A DNA stretch of 5,078 nucleotides. Origin: Patescibacteria group bacterium (GTDB lineage: Bacteria; Patescibacteriota; Minisyncoccia; Phycocordibacterales; UBA5272). The position numbers were made by a program, and so were the translations under genes. This document shows, one piece after another, positions 1 through 4,247 of this stretch. The stretch spans positions 1 through 5,078 of the forward strand of contig JAUPVO010000052.1 of assembly GCA_030916975.1 (NCBI GenBank). The letters are read 5' to 3'. Position 1 is the stretch's first letter; each line of letters starts with the position of its first letter. The notes beneath the pieces are model-generated. The model was not told where the DNA came from, did no database searches, and saw nothing but the letters and a program-made list of their open reading frames with translations.

Positions 1-20
1 AATCTCAGTGAAATAGAAGA

Positions 21-1217
21 TTAGAGCCTTGCCATACCTTCACTAATCTGTGAGTTTATAATATCAATTATATCTAGTTTAGCACAATCGAGTACCGCTT
101 GTTTCTGTGGCAGAGAATTAGATATATATAATTTGTCTAAATACTCACAGTTAGCAATCTTCTCTACAGCATTACCTGTAAGTACCCCATGGGTGATGCA
201 TGCTATAATGCTCTTAGCACCGTTCTCATGTAGAAAATTCACAGCATTTATTAAAGTATTTCCAGTGTCAACAATACCGTCTACGATGATTATATCTTGT
301 CCTTTAACAACCTCTTTTCTATTAATATCATTATAGGATTCGGTAAACTCTAGAGTAATAGCCCCATCTTCACCTAGAGCCTTATTGTTAATTACAGCCC
401 ATTTACTAAAATCACCTTCAGTTTTTTTAAAATGTTGTTTAAATTTGTGTTTATTATATATTACACGAACAGCCCGTATATTTTCATCGAAAGTCAATCC
501 ATTTTGCACTAATAGCAAAACCCTATCCCTATTCGCTGTATTAGTTGCTACTATAAAATGTTCAGGTTTTAAAATTTCTCCCCTTACTTTCTCAATAAAA
601 TTTTCTTTTGCGTCTATATTTCTTGTATAGCTAGATATATGCGTACCTTCTATTGCATTCCAAAATATAGAATCACCTTCAAGGTCGTAGCGGTCACTTA
701 TTAATTCATGCATTGTGTCATGTGGCACGCAATCTAGATCGTTGAACTCTCTATTTAGTCTATCAAATAAAAAGTGAAATATATGTAAAAAAAACTCCGT
801 CTCCATACAGTGTCCATTCCTACATATTCTCTCGTCAAATTCTGCAAAAGCTTGTTGATGGGTTAACGCTATATCCATCATTTTTTTTTGAATAAAAAAC
901 AACTCTAGTGCATCTTGAGGGTATATAAGACTTGTGTAAATTGTTATCTTCCTTATTTGGAAAATACCGTCAAAGTCGGTAATGCTTTTTATTTCTTCAA
1001 TGCGTTTAATATGGTTATATATTATAGAGAAATCCTCGCTTAAAGTAGTCAAGAATTCGCCACTTGGATAATCTTTTGTAGTCCAAGTCCCTATAATTAC
1101 ATGGTCATTCTTCCTTAAGTTTCCTAGTTCCTTTTTGTCTAAACTCTTATATACGTATGGACTGCATACTATTAACTCTACCCCGTCTTCCAGTAGGCTA
1201 TATTTCTTTTTGACCAT
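21..1217 (-). CDS. Divergent PRPP-synthetase-like (ribose-phosphate pyrophosphokinase family) protein, 398 aa
   Basis: The C-terminal half is a type I phosphoribosyltransferase fold of the PRPP synthetase (Prs) kind. Residues 309-321 read IIIVDGIVDTGNT, the PRPP-binding loop. Residues 338-350 (IACITHGVLTGNA) match the Prs stretch AYATHPIFSGNA, and LDKLYISNSLP (360-370) matches the following strand. The N-terminal half is only faintly Prs-like: YPSGEF (50-55) may equal the FxDGE region and YTSLIYPQDALEL (94-106) the STCAPTNDNLMEL region. Prs makes PRPP from ribose-5-phosphate and ATP in the cytosol. Here the second acid of the PRPP loop is Gly314, the KRR catalytic loop is replaced by INNKALGED (276-284), and the protein is about 80 residues longer than the usual 315, so the substrate may differ. 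I chose ATG 1217 over an upstream in-frame TTG at 1232 because GAGAGG lies 7 bases before the ATG. It has its own promoter and a long structured leader. The family call is firm; the exact reaction is not. Confidence 0.8.
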   Translation of the reverse strand: MVKKKYSLLEDGVELIVCSPYVYKSLDKKELGNLRKNDHVIIGTWTTKDYPSGEFLTTLSEDFSIIYNHIKRIEEIKSITDFDGIFQIRKITIYTSLIYPQDALELFFIQKKMMDIALTHQQAFAEFDERICRNGHCMETEFFLHIFHFLFDRLNREFNDLDCVPHDTMHELISDRYDLEGDSIFWNAIEGTHISSYTRNIDAKENFIEKVRGEILKPEHFIVATNTANRDRVLLLVQNGLTFDENIRAVRVIYNKHKFKQHFKKTEGDFSKWAVINNKALGEDGAITLEFTESYNDINRKEVVKGQDIIIVDGIVDTGNTLINAVNFLHENGAKSIIACITHGVLTGNAVEKIANCEYLDKLYISNSLPQKQAVLDCAKLDIIDIINSQISEGMARL

Positions 1218-1224
1218 TGCTAAT

Positions 1225-1230
1225 CCTCTC
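1225..1230 (-). promoter_or_regulatory. Shine-Dalgarno site that sets the start of the PRPP-synthetase-like gene
   Basis: GAGAGG on the minus strand is followed by 7 bases and then ATG at 1217. An in-frame TTG at 1232 would put this site inside the coding region and has no comparable site of its own, so the ATG is preferred. Confidence 0.65.
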
Positions 1231-1309
1231 AAGCCTTTCTATTTCTTTTTTGCTTTACTTATTGTTTTAGTGATTTTTTTCCATCAATCATTTTTTAAGT
1301 TTTCACTAC

Positions 1310-1397
1310 AAGTAGTTATTGGAAAAATTCGAATAACTGAATCTTCCCATAATTCGGCAGGAAGCTATTTTCACAGCTCCCCTCGAAAGTACTACTC
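1310..1397 (-). promoter_or_regulatory. Structured mRNA leader domain (riboswitch-like candidate)
   Basis: Read on the minus strand, this stretch folds into a multi-arm domain. A closing stem pairs 1397-1391 (GAGTAGT) with 1316-1310 (ACTACTT): six Watson-Crick pairs and one G-U. Arm 1 pairs 1381-1375 (GGGAGCT) with 1366-1360 (AGCTTCC) around the loop GTGAAAAT. It is extended below a small internal loop by 1387-1384 (TTCG) with 1356-1353 (CGAA). Arm 2 is an 11-bp stem, 1349-1339 (TGGGAAGATTC) with 1330-1320 (GAATTTTTCCA), closing the 8-nt loop AGTTATTC. That loop is also complementary to 1320-1314 (AATAACT), giving a 7-bp alternative hairpin that would break arm 2 and part of the closing stem. 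Mutually exclusive folds of this kind are typical of riboswitches and protein-binding leaders. It sits about 90 bases before the ATG. I see no U-tract terminator and no sequestered Shine-Dalgarno, so any mode of control is unknown. I do not recognise the conserved core of a known class. Confidence 0.5.
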
Positions 1398-1437
1398 TAA
1401 TTTTCTAATTTTTTTACGAGAAGAAAAATACCAACTA

Positions 1438-1478
1438 AAAAGTATTGATACTTTTACAATTGCTATTATGCAATTGTA
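1438..1478 (-). other. Two consecutive hairpins at the 5' end of the PRPP-synthetase-like mRNA
   Basis: On the minus strand a perfect 9-bp stem (TACAATTGC, 1478-1470, with GCAATTGTA, 1463-1455) closes a 6-nt loop. It is followed directly by a 7-bp stem (AAAAGTA, 1455-1449, with TACTTTT, 1444-1438) closing the loop TCAA. The two stems share base 1455. The first starts at or within a few bases of the predicted transcription start, so it would cap the 5' end of the mRNA. Such 5'-terminal stem-loops are known to slow mRNA decay in Gram-positive bacteria. That role here is inference. Confidence 0.6.
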
Positions 1479-1483
1479 GTTAA

Positions 1484-1511
1484 ATTATACTACAAAAAAA
1501 AAATAAAACAA
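1484..1511 (-). promoter_or_regulatory. Vegetative sigma-70/sigma-A type promoter for the PRPP-synthetase-like gene
   Basis: A perfect -10 box TATAAT lies at 1489-1484 on the minus strand. Sixteen bases upstream is TTGTTT (1511-1506), a partial match to TTGACA. The spacer is very T-rich. Transcription would start near 1480-1477, giving an untranslated leader of about 260 nt. No other promoter-like pair lies closer to the gene. Confidence 0.6.
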
Positions 1512-1729
1512 TAAGGTGAACTAAGGAATATCTATACTAGCAAATCCACCCCAGTGAATGGGAGTTAAAGTCTAGCTATATGTTTTGTAACACACTTTTA
1601 GGCACACTTTTGCAATAATTTGTGATTTTTAGAAATAAAGCTCGCAGTCGTGATAGACCCCCCTACCCTTCTTCAATCTTGTACTAAAATTGGAAGAGGG
1701 GGGGCAATATAGCGGAAGAGGGAGCAATA
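1512..1729. other. Intergenic region between the ERF gene and the promoter of the PRPP-synthetase-like gene
   Basis: I see no gene or tRNA here on either strand. It holds two copies of CACACTTTT 12 bases apart (1591-1599 and 1603-1611), a small hairpin around CCCA/TGGG near 1551-1563, a large C-run/G-run hairpin (1658-1704) and a short direct repeat ending at the ERF stop codon. It probably separates two transcription units. Confidence 0.5.
1658..1704. other. Strong GC-run hairpin downstream of the ERF gene, possible transcription stop
   Basis: On the plus strand a run of six C (1658-1663) and a run of seven G (1698-1704) flank pyrimidine-rich and purine-rich arms: CCCTTCTTC before the loop and GGAAGAGGG after it. 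With one- and two-base bulges the arms pair over roughly 15 positions around a loop near 1680-1688. In this AT-rich window such G/C runs stand out. The position, just after the ERF stop, suits a terminator for the middle block, but neither strand has a U-tract after the stem. A classic intrinsic terminator is therefore not demonstrated. It could instead stabilise the 3' end of the mRNA or block polymerase. Confidence 0.4.
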
Positions 1730-1730
1730 T
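1692..1730. repeat. Short tandem direct repeat at the ERF stop codon
   Basis: Two near-identical units occur on the plus strand: GGAAGAG followed by a G-run and GCAATAT at 1692-1710, and GGAAGAGGGAGCAATAT at 1714-1730. They are separated by three bases and differ mainly in G-run length. The second unit ends at the first base of the ERF stop triplet, so the repeats are non-coding. The first forms one arm of the hairpin at 1658-1704. They may have arisen by slippage or local duplication. Confidence 0.65.
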
Positions 1731-2305
1731 CAAAAATTTCTGTGTTTGTCTTTATATTTTTCATTTATATTAGCTAATAGCCATTTTAGACTTTTCCCTT
1801 TAGTTTTAACGAATATGTTTATTTCCTCTTTTGACTTAGGGGGTTGTCCAGCACAAATTAATTTATTATTAATGCTTTCAATCAGGTCGTCCTCAATATT
1901 TTTTTTGGCTATCGTCTCTTCCATTTTACAGTCTTCTGTAATATCAAATGCTGTGAGATACGTATACCTCTTCAGATAGGTACACATAGCCCCAACATCT
2001 TTAGGTTCTTTAATATTGTCCATATTGCAAGCGATAGAGTCTATTTCTAGATAATCAGATTCGTTGTCTTTGTTGATTATCCTAATAGTTCCACAGCTAA
2101 AATTATTATTATTTTTAAAATAAAAATAATGAAGAAGCTTATTCTTATCAAGGCAAGAAATAACATCAGGTAAAAAATCTGACAATTCGTAGTATTTGTA
2201 AAGCACCCTGCCCTTAGAGGATACGTCCTTTTCTTTCTGAAATTGTCTCGAATATAACTCTGTCTTTACTTTTACAAACTTACTTAGTATAGTTTCGCTA
2301 GTCAT
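1730..2305 (-). CDS. erf: ERF-family single-strand DNA annealing protein (phage recombinase), 191 aa
   Basis: The family signature is clear. Near the N-terminus YKYYELSDFLPDVISCL (36-52) matches the ERF 'Y-x-Y-x-x-L-x-x-(L/I)' start. Residues 105-124 (GAMCTYLKRYTYLTAFDITED) match the hallmark G-A/S-x-x-T-Y-x-x-R-Y-x-L...D block. ERF proteins, as in phage P22 and many Gram-positive phages, form rings on single-stranded DNA and anneal complementary strands in phage recombination and genome circularisation. The C-terminal part (130-191) is Lys/Glu-rich and poorly conserved, as is usual. The length is within the family range. The ATG lies two bases after the stop of the 69-residue gene and has no visible Shine-Dalgarno (the sequence before it is AATCCCATTCTAAC), so translational coupling is likely. 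No exonuclease or SSB gene is recognisable nearby. Family confidence is high; activity is inferred. Confidence 0.88.
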   Translation of the reverse strand: MTSETILSKFVKVKTELYSRQFQKEKDVSSKGRVLYKYYELSDFLPDVISCLDKNKLLHYFYFKNNNNFSCGTIRIINKDNESDYLEIDSIACNMDNIKEPKDVGAMCTYLKRYTYLTAFDITEDCKMEETIAKKNIEDDLIESINNKLICAGQPPKSKEEINIFVKTKGKSLKWLLANINEKYKDKHRNF

Positions 2306-2307
2306 TG

Positions 2308-2517
2308 TTAGAATGGGATTAACACTTCATTACCATCTGATGGTTTGGTAGTTAATTCGTAAAATTGGTCTCTCAACCCATCTACGATACTGTACATTCT
2401 CTTAGTTAGGAAATCTGTAAATTCGCCCCCTTCTGATATATATAGTGAAATCGATTGTGCGATTAAATATTCTAACCTTGTGTCTTTCTCTGCCCTTTCT
2501 AAAAATTCTTGATCCAT
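2308..2517 (-). CDS. Small acidic hypothetical protein, 69 aa, coupled to the ERF gene
   Basis: I do not recognise a family. The protein is short and rather acidic (MDQEFLERAEKDTRLEY at the start) and probably largely helical across residues 1-55, with a short extended tail ending in EVLIPF. No Cys/His cluster, signal peptide or membrane segment is seen. The ATG is supported by AAAGGG six bases upstream. Its stop TAA is two bases before the ERF start, and ERF lacks its own ribosome site, so translation of this gene probably feeds ERF. That position makes an accessory role in recombination, or simply a coupling role, plausible, but nothing in the sequence proves it. It is the first gene after a 171-bp gap. 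Confidence 0.7.
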   Translation of the reverse strand: MDQEFLERAEKDTRLEYLIAQSISLYISEGGEFTDFLTKRMYSIVDGLRDQFYELTTKPSDGNEVLIPF

Positions 2518-2688
2518 GTTAAACCCTTTATAAAAATATATTTTTTAAAGAGAAAACATTTACTTATTGACTTTCTTATAAAAATGGTCAACAATCTACT
2601 CATGTAGAAAGCAGGAGTGTCTAGTTCGGTGCTTTCTCTTTATTGTTTTTATAATAACATATTTACAATAAAATCTCAACTAATTAAC
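2518..2688. other. Intergenic region before the 69-aa/ERF pair, with hairpin and TTGAC inverted repeat
   Basis: The AAAGGG site (2529-2524, minus) serves the 69-residue gene. An 8-bp perfect stem AGAAAGCA/TGCTTTCT (2606-2613 with 2630-2637) closes a 16-nt loop. On the plus strand it is followed by the T-rich CTTTATTGTTTTT, but no plus-strand gene precedes it. TTGAC at 2567-2571 and GTCAA at 2587-2591 form an inverted repeat with a 15-bp spacer, so each strand carries a -35-like TTGAC, but neither has a good -10 at the right distance. TATATT at 2540-2535 (minus) is a possible -10 with no -35. A promoter for the ERF pair may lie here, but I cannot fix it. Confidence 0.4.
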
Positions 2689-2781
2689 CTACTTATGCAA
2701 ATCCTTTAAAGAATTTTTTACTAAGTACTCAATATTACTATTGAGCACACTATAATCTAATTCGCAATCTTCTTTTGACAT
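2689..2781 (-). CDS. Very small hypothetical protein, 30 aa, stop-start coupled to the 154-aa gene
   Basis: This short frame opens at the overlap TGATG, where the A of the previous gene's TGA stop is the first base of its ATG. AGGG lies a few bases upstream (in TTAGGGATTCGTG), giving a plausible ribosome site. The peptide begins MSKEDCELDYSVLNSN and ends VKNSLKDLHK. It has a mixed acidic and basic, probably helical make-up and no membrane segment. The overlap and ribosome site are the main support. I recognise no family. It could also be a chance frame, as its length is near what random sequence gives. Confidence 0.45.
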   Translation of the reverse strand: MSKEDCELDYSVLNSNIEYLVKNSLKDLHK

Positions 2782-3245
2782 CACGAATCCCTAACAAAAA
2801 ATACTTCTAACAAATCTTGGCATCCCCTATTTTCAACATGCTTGAAACCTTCGCTATATTCAGGTTTCTTATCCTCCTCTTCTATTAAATCCATATACTC
2901 CATAAAGTTTGAATATAAGTCCCTCACTTTCTTTCTGATGGAAAGTTTTACCATATAGGTTATGCATGGATAATATCCATCTTCATACTCTTTTTGACTA
3001 ACATATAAGTCCTCTACTTCCTCTAATTCAATATGATAAAACTTATCTACGATGTGCTCTGTGATAATGTCCAGCAAATCAGACGCTTCTAATTTGCTAC
3101 CTGCAAGTTTCAATTTTTTTACTTTATGTGTCATATCGTCTAAAAATTGACTGATGAAAGTTATTTCGCTTGCATGATAGCTATAACTGTATTTAAGTTT
3201 CCTTTCGTCTAAACCTTTCTCAAAAGGACATCCATTTTTTACCAT
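2781..3245 (-). CDS. Hypothetical protein, 154 aa
   Basis: No family is recognised. The start is well supported: AAGGAG ends five bases before the ATG. The protein begins MVKNGCPFEKGLDERK, is rich in charged residues and appears mostly helical. There is a basic patch VKKLKLAG near residues 42-49, an acidic stretch IELEEVEDLY near 72-81, and another acidic helix MDLIEEEDKKPEYSEG near 117-132. There are only three Cys (6, about 94 and about 142) and no metal-binding arrangement, signal peptide or membrane segment. It is the first gene after the TTAAC repeat array, so that array may control it. Its stop overlaps the start of the 30-codon gene. Order between unknown early genes and the ERF pair suggests replication/recombination or host takeover, as inference only. 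Confidence 0.75.
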   Translation of the reverse strand: MVKNGCPFEKGLDERKLKYSYSYHASEITFISQFLDDMTHKVKKLKLAGSKLEASDLLDIITEHIVDKFYHIELEEVEDLYVSQKEYEDGYYPCITYMVKLSIRKKVRDLYSNFMEYMDLIEEEDKKPEYSEGFKHVENRGCQDLLEVFFVRDS

Positions 3246-3287
3246 ATACTCTCCTTAAAACAACCTAACAATTGAAATAAAGAAGAT

Positions 3288-3293
3288 ATTATA
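3288..3293 (-). promoter_or_regulatory. -10-like box TATAAT without a -35, between the TTAAC repeats and the 154-aa gene
   Basis: TATAAT at 3293-3288 (minus) would start transcription about 35 bases before the ATG at 3245. Seventeen bases upstream is CCCCTT, which is not a -35 box but is part of the GTTAACCCC repeat element. A promoter whose -35 is replaced by a repeated motif fits activator-dependent phage promoters. The box also lies inside a 9-bp palindrome (AAGATGTTA/TAATATCTT), so it may simply be AT-rich chance. Confidence 0.35.
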
Positions 3294-3372
3294 TTAACAT
3301 CTTTATCAAGAAGGGGTTAACATTTCCTTATCATGGGGTTAACTTCTTCATCTCATATTAATATATTAACAT
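3290..3372. repeat. Iteron- or operator-like array built on GGGGTTAAC / TTAACAT
   Basis: On the plus strand two head-to-tail 22-bp units, 3313-3334 and 3335-3356, each begin GGGGTTAAC and end in TCAT, with 17 of 22 bases identical. TTAAC also occurs at 3294 and 3366, so the four TTAAC cores start at 3294, 3317, 3339 and 3366, about two helical turns apart. The first copy (TTAACATCTTTATCA) resembles the second unit with a two-base deletion. Immediately next to the last unit is a pure A/T stretch (ATTAATATATTAA, 3357-3369). Direct repeats of about 22 bp beside an AT-rich stretch are typical of iterons in replication origins and of multi-site operators. The array fills most of the only gap between the right and middle gene blocks. 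Which role applies cannot be told here. Confidence 0.6.
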
Positions 3373-3380
3373 AGTTTGGG

Positions 3381-3386
3381 ATTATA
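3381..3386 (-). promoter_or_regulatory. -10-like box TATAAT just after the stop of the 138-aa gene
   Basis: TATAAT at 3386-3381 (minus) lies immediately after the TGA at 3390-3388. Upstream at 16-18 bases I see only AGGATT-like sequence, so no -35 is visible. If used, transcription would start near 3374 and run through the TTAAC array into the 154-residue gene, placing the repeats just downstream of the start, as expected for repressor operators. Confidence 0.3.
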
Positions 3387-3387
3387 T

Positions 3388-3804
3388 TCAATTTAAATTA
3401 GGAAATCCTGAGTCTCCATCAACTAGTTTTTTTATAAATACCTTCTTATTAAAGTCCTTAATAAGTGGGCATCTTATCTCAATTAAATAGCTGTAGCGGA
3501 ACCCTCTTTTTTCAAAAAAGTGATACCCATACGCATCCTCATCATAAGAATCGAAAGATGATACTTCTAAGCTTTCGCATGCCGTACGTAAAGAAAGTAT
3601 AAACTTGCCACTAGGGCGACCGTTACTGTCGTAAGGTTTAAGGCGTCTCTGTCTGATGATTGTTAATTCGGTCATATATATACCATTCGCAACAACTATT
3701 GTATTCTTGACGTCTATTTTAGGGTTAAACACTAGCTTATAGACTGTTTCTAGGGCTTTTGTTTTTATCTTCTTCACAATTCCATTTAAACGCTTTAAGT
3801 TCAT
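3388..3804 (-). CDS. Hypothetical protein, 138 aa, overlapping the preceding gene
   Basis: No family is recognised. The N-terminus is strongly basic (KRLNGIVKKIKTKALE, residues 4-19). A central part alternates hydrophobic and polar residues in a way that suggests beta strands (TIVVANGIYMTELTIIRQRR, 35-54; GKFILSLRTACESLEV; RYSYLIEIRC), and the C-terminus KDFNKKVFIKKLVDGD is charged. It is therefore probably a small mixed alpha/beta protein. The first 68 bases overlap the end of the 169-residue gene in another frame. The ATG at 3804 has no clear Shine-Dalgarno (the bases before it are TTCAGCCTTTATT), so it may be read by translational coupling, or the true start may be the GTG at codon 10. The body of the frame downstream of the overlap is long and open enough to be a real gene. 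It ends at the TTAAC array. Confidence 0.65.
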   Translation of the reverse strand: MNLKRLNGIVKKIKTKALETVYKLVFNPKIDVKNTIVVANGIYMTELTIIRQRRLKPYDSNGRPSGKFILSLRTACESLEVSSFDSYDEDAYGYHFFEKRGFRYSYLIEIRCPLIKDFNKKVFIKKLVDGDSGFPNLN

Positions 3805-4246
3805 AATAAAGGCTGAAAAATTTTATATAAATTGATCTTATTATATCACTAATACGTACATAATCATCTATAGAATCTGTGAGCCTTATTCCTTCAAATG
3901 GTAAGGACTCTATAAAGTTATAGATTGTAATATAATACTTGCCTTTCTTATGGCTTATATTGTCTTCAATAGCATCAAAGCATTTTAGCAATAGTTCTCT
4001 TCCATACGTTAATAACAAGATGTTCTGTGTTTCTAAAGCTTTTGTCCTTGTAAACAGTAACCACTCTAGTTTTTCAATCAAACCCATATCGTTAGACATA
4101 AGTATGATATCGAAATCTTGGCTTTCTTTAAAAAAGAACTGGATACTCTCCTTAATAACTTGCCTTATAGGTTCAATTTCTTTAAATTTGGGATCTTTTC
4201 TAATTCTGTCATATTTTATCTCCTTTAAAATTGTAATGTAATCCAT
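3737..4246 (-). CDS. Hypothetical protein, 169 aa
   Basis: No family is recognised. I chose the ATG at 4246 because AGGTGG lies five bases upstream, whereas the in-frame GTG at 4255 is part of that very site. The start is one base after the TGA of the preceding gene, and the ribosome site lies inside its last codons, so the two are almost certainly cotranslated. The sequence looks largely helical, with regular Ile/Leu/Phe spacing (RQVIKESIQFFFKES; IEKLEWLLFTRTK; ELLLKCFDAIEDN; ISDIIRSIYIKFFSLYYE). The C-terminal tail is charged (EEDKNKSP). No metal site, nucleotide loop or signal peptide is visible. The last 68 bases are read again, in another frame, by the next gene. Confidence 0.72.
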   Translation of the reverse strand: MDYITILKEIKYDRIRKDPKFKEIEPIRQVIKESIQFFFKESQDFDIILMSNDMGLIEKLEWLLFTRTKALETQNILLLTYGRELLLKCFDAIEDNISHKKGKYYITIYNFIESLPFEGIRLTDSIDDYVRISDIIRSIYIKFFSLYYELKAFKWNCEEDKNKSPRNSL

Positions 4247-4247
4247 T

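Noticed and set aside
1314..1349. H-type pseudoknot between the arm 2 loop and the bases 3' of the arm
   Set aside because: With an intact 11-bp stem and no linker bases the geometry is not feasible; a competing hairpin explains the complementarity better.
1310..1397. Assignment to a named riboswitch class (purine, preQ1, ykkC/PRPP, NAD, THF, ZTP, c-di-GMP)
   Set aside because: I could not match the conserved core bases of any of these by eye, so it is left as an unclassified candidate.
1135..1479. Plus-strand open frame of 114 codons
   Set aside because: It overlaps the start and leader of the minus-strand PRPP-synthetase-like gene, is extremely Phe/Ser/Ile-rich as expected for the complement of AT-rich DNA, has no ribosome site and runs through the structured leader.
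1515..1575. tRNA-like appearance (GGTG...CACC pairing and CTAGCTATA)
   Set aside because: No complete cloverleaf, no recognisable T-loop or anticodon arm on either strand.
2563..2591. Promoter TTGACC with a -10 17 bases away (minus strand)
   Set aside because: The hexamer at the required distance is AATAAG, a poor -10; not strong enough to list as a promoter.
2508..2612. Minus-strand 34-codon frame beginning MSRLLTIFIRKS
   Set aside because: No Shine-Dalgarno before its ATG, overlap with the start of the 69-residue gene, and random-looking AT-rich composition.
3737..3804. Programmed frameshift joining the 169- and 138-residue frames (slippery-looking TAAAAAC)
   Set aside because: A -1 slip there does not lead into the second frame; a +1 shift would be needed and no +1 signal is seen.
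3939..4241. Plus-strand open frame of 100 codons, and similar plus-strand frames at 133-336, 385-630, 1746-1979 and 4717-4959
   Set aside because: All lie opposite better-supported minus-strand genes, have Ser/Phe/Leu-rich shadow composition and lack ribosome sites.
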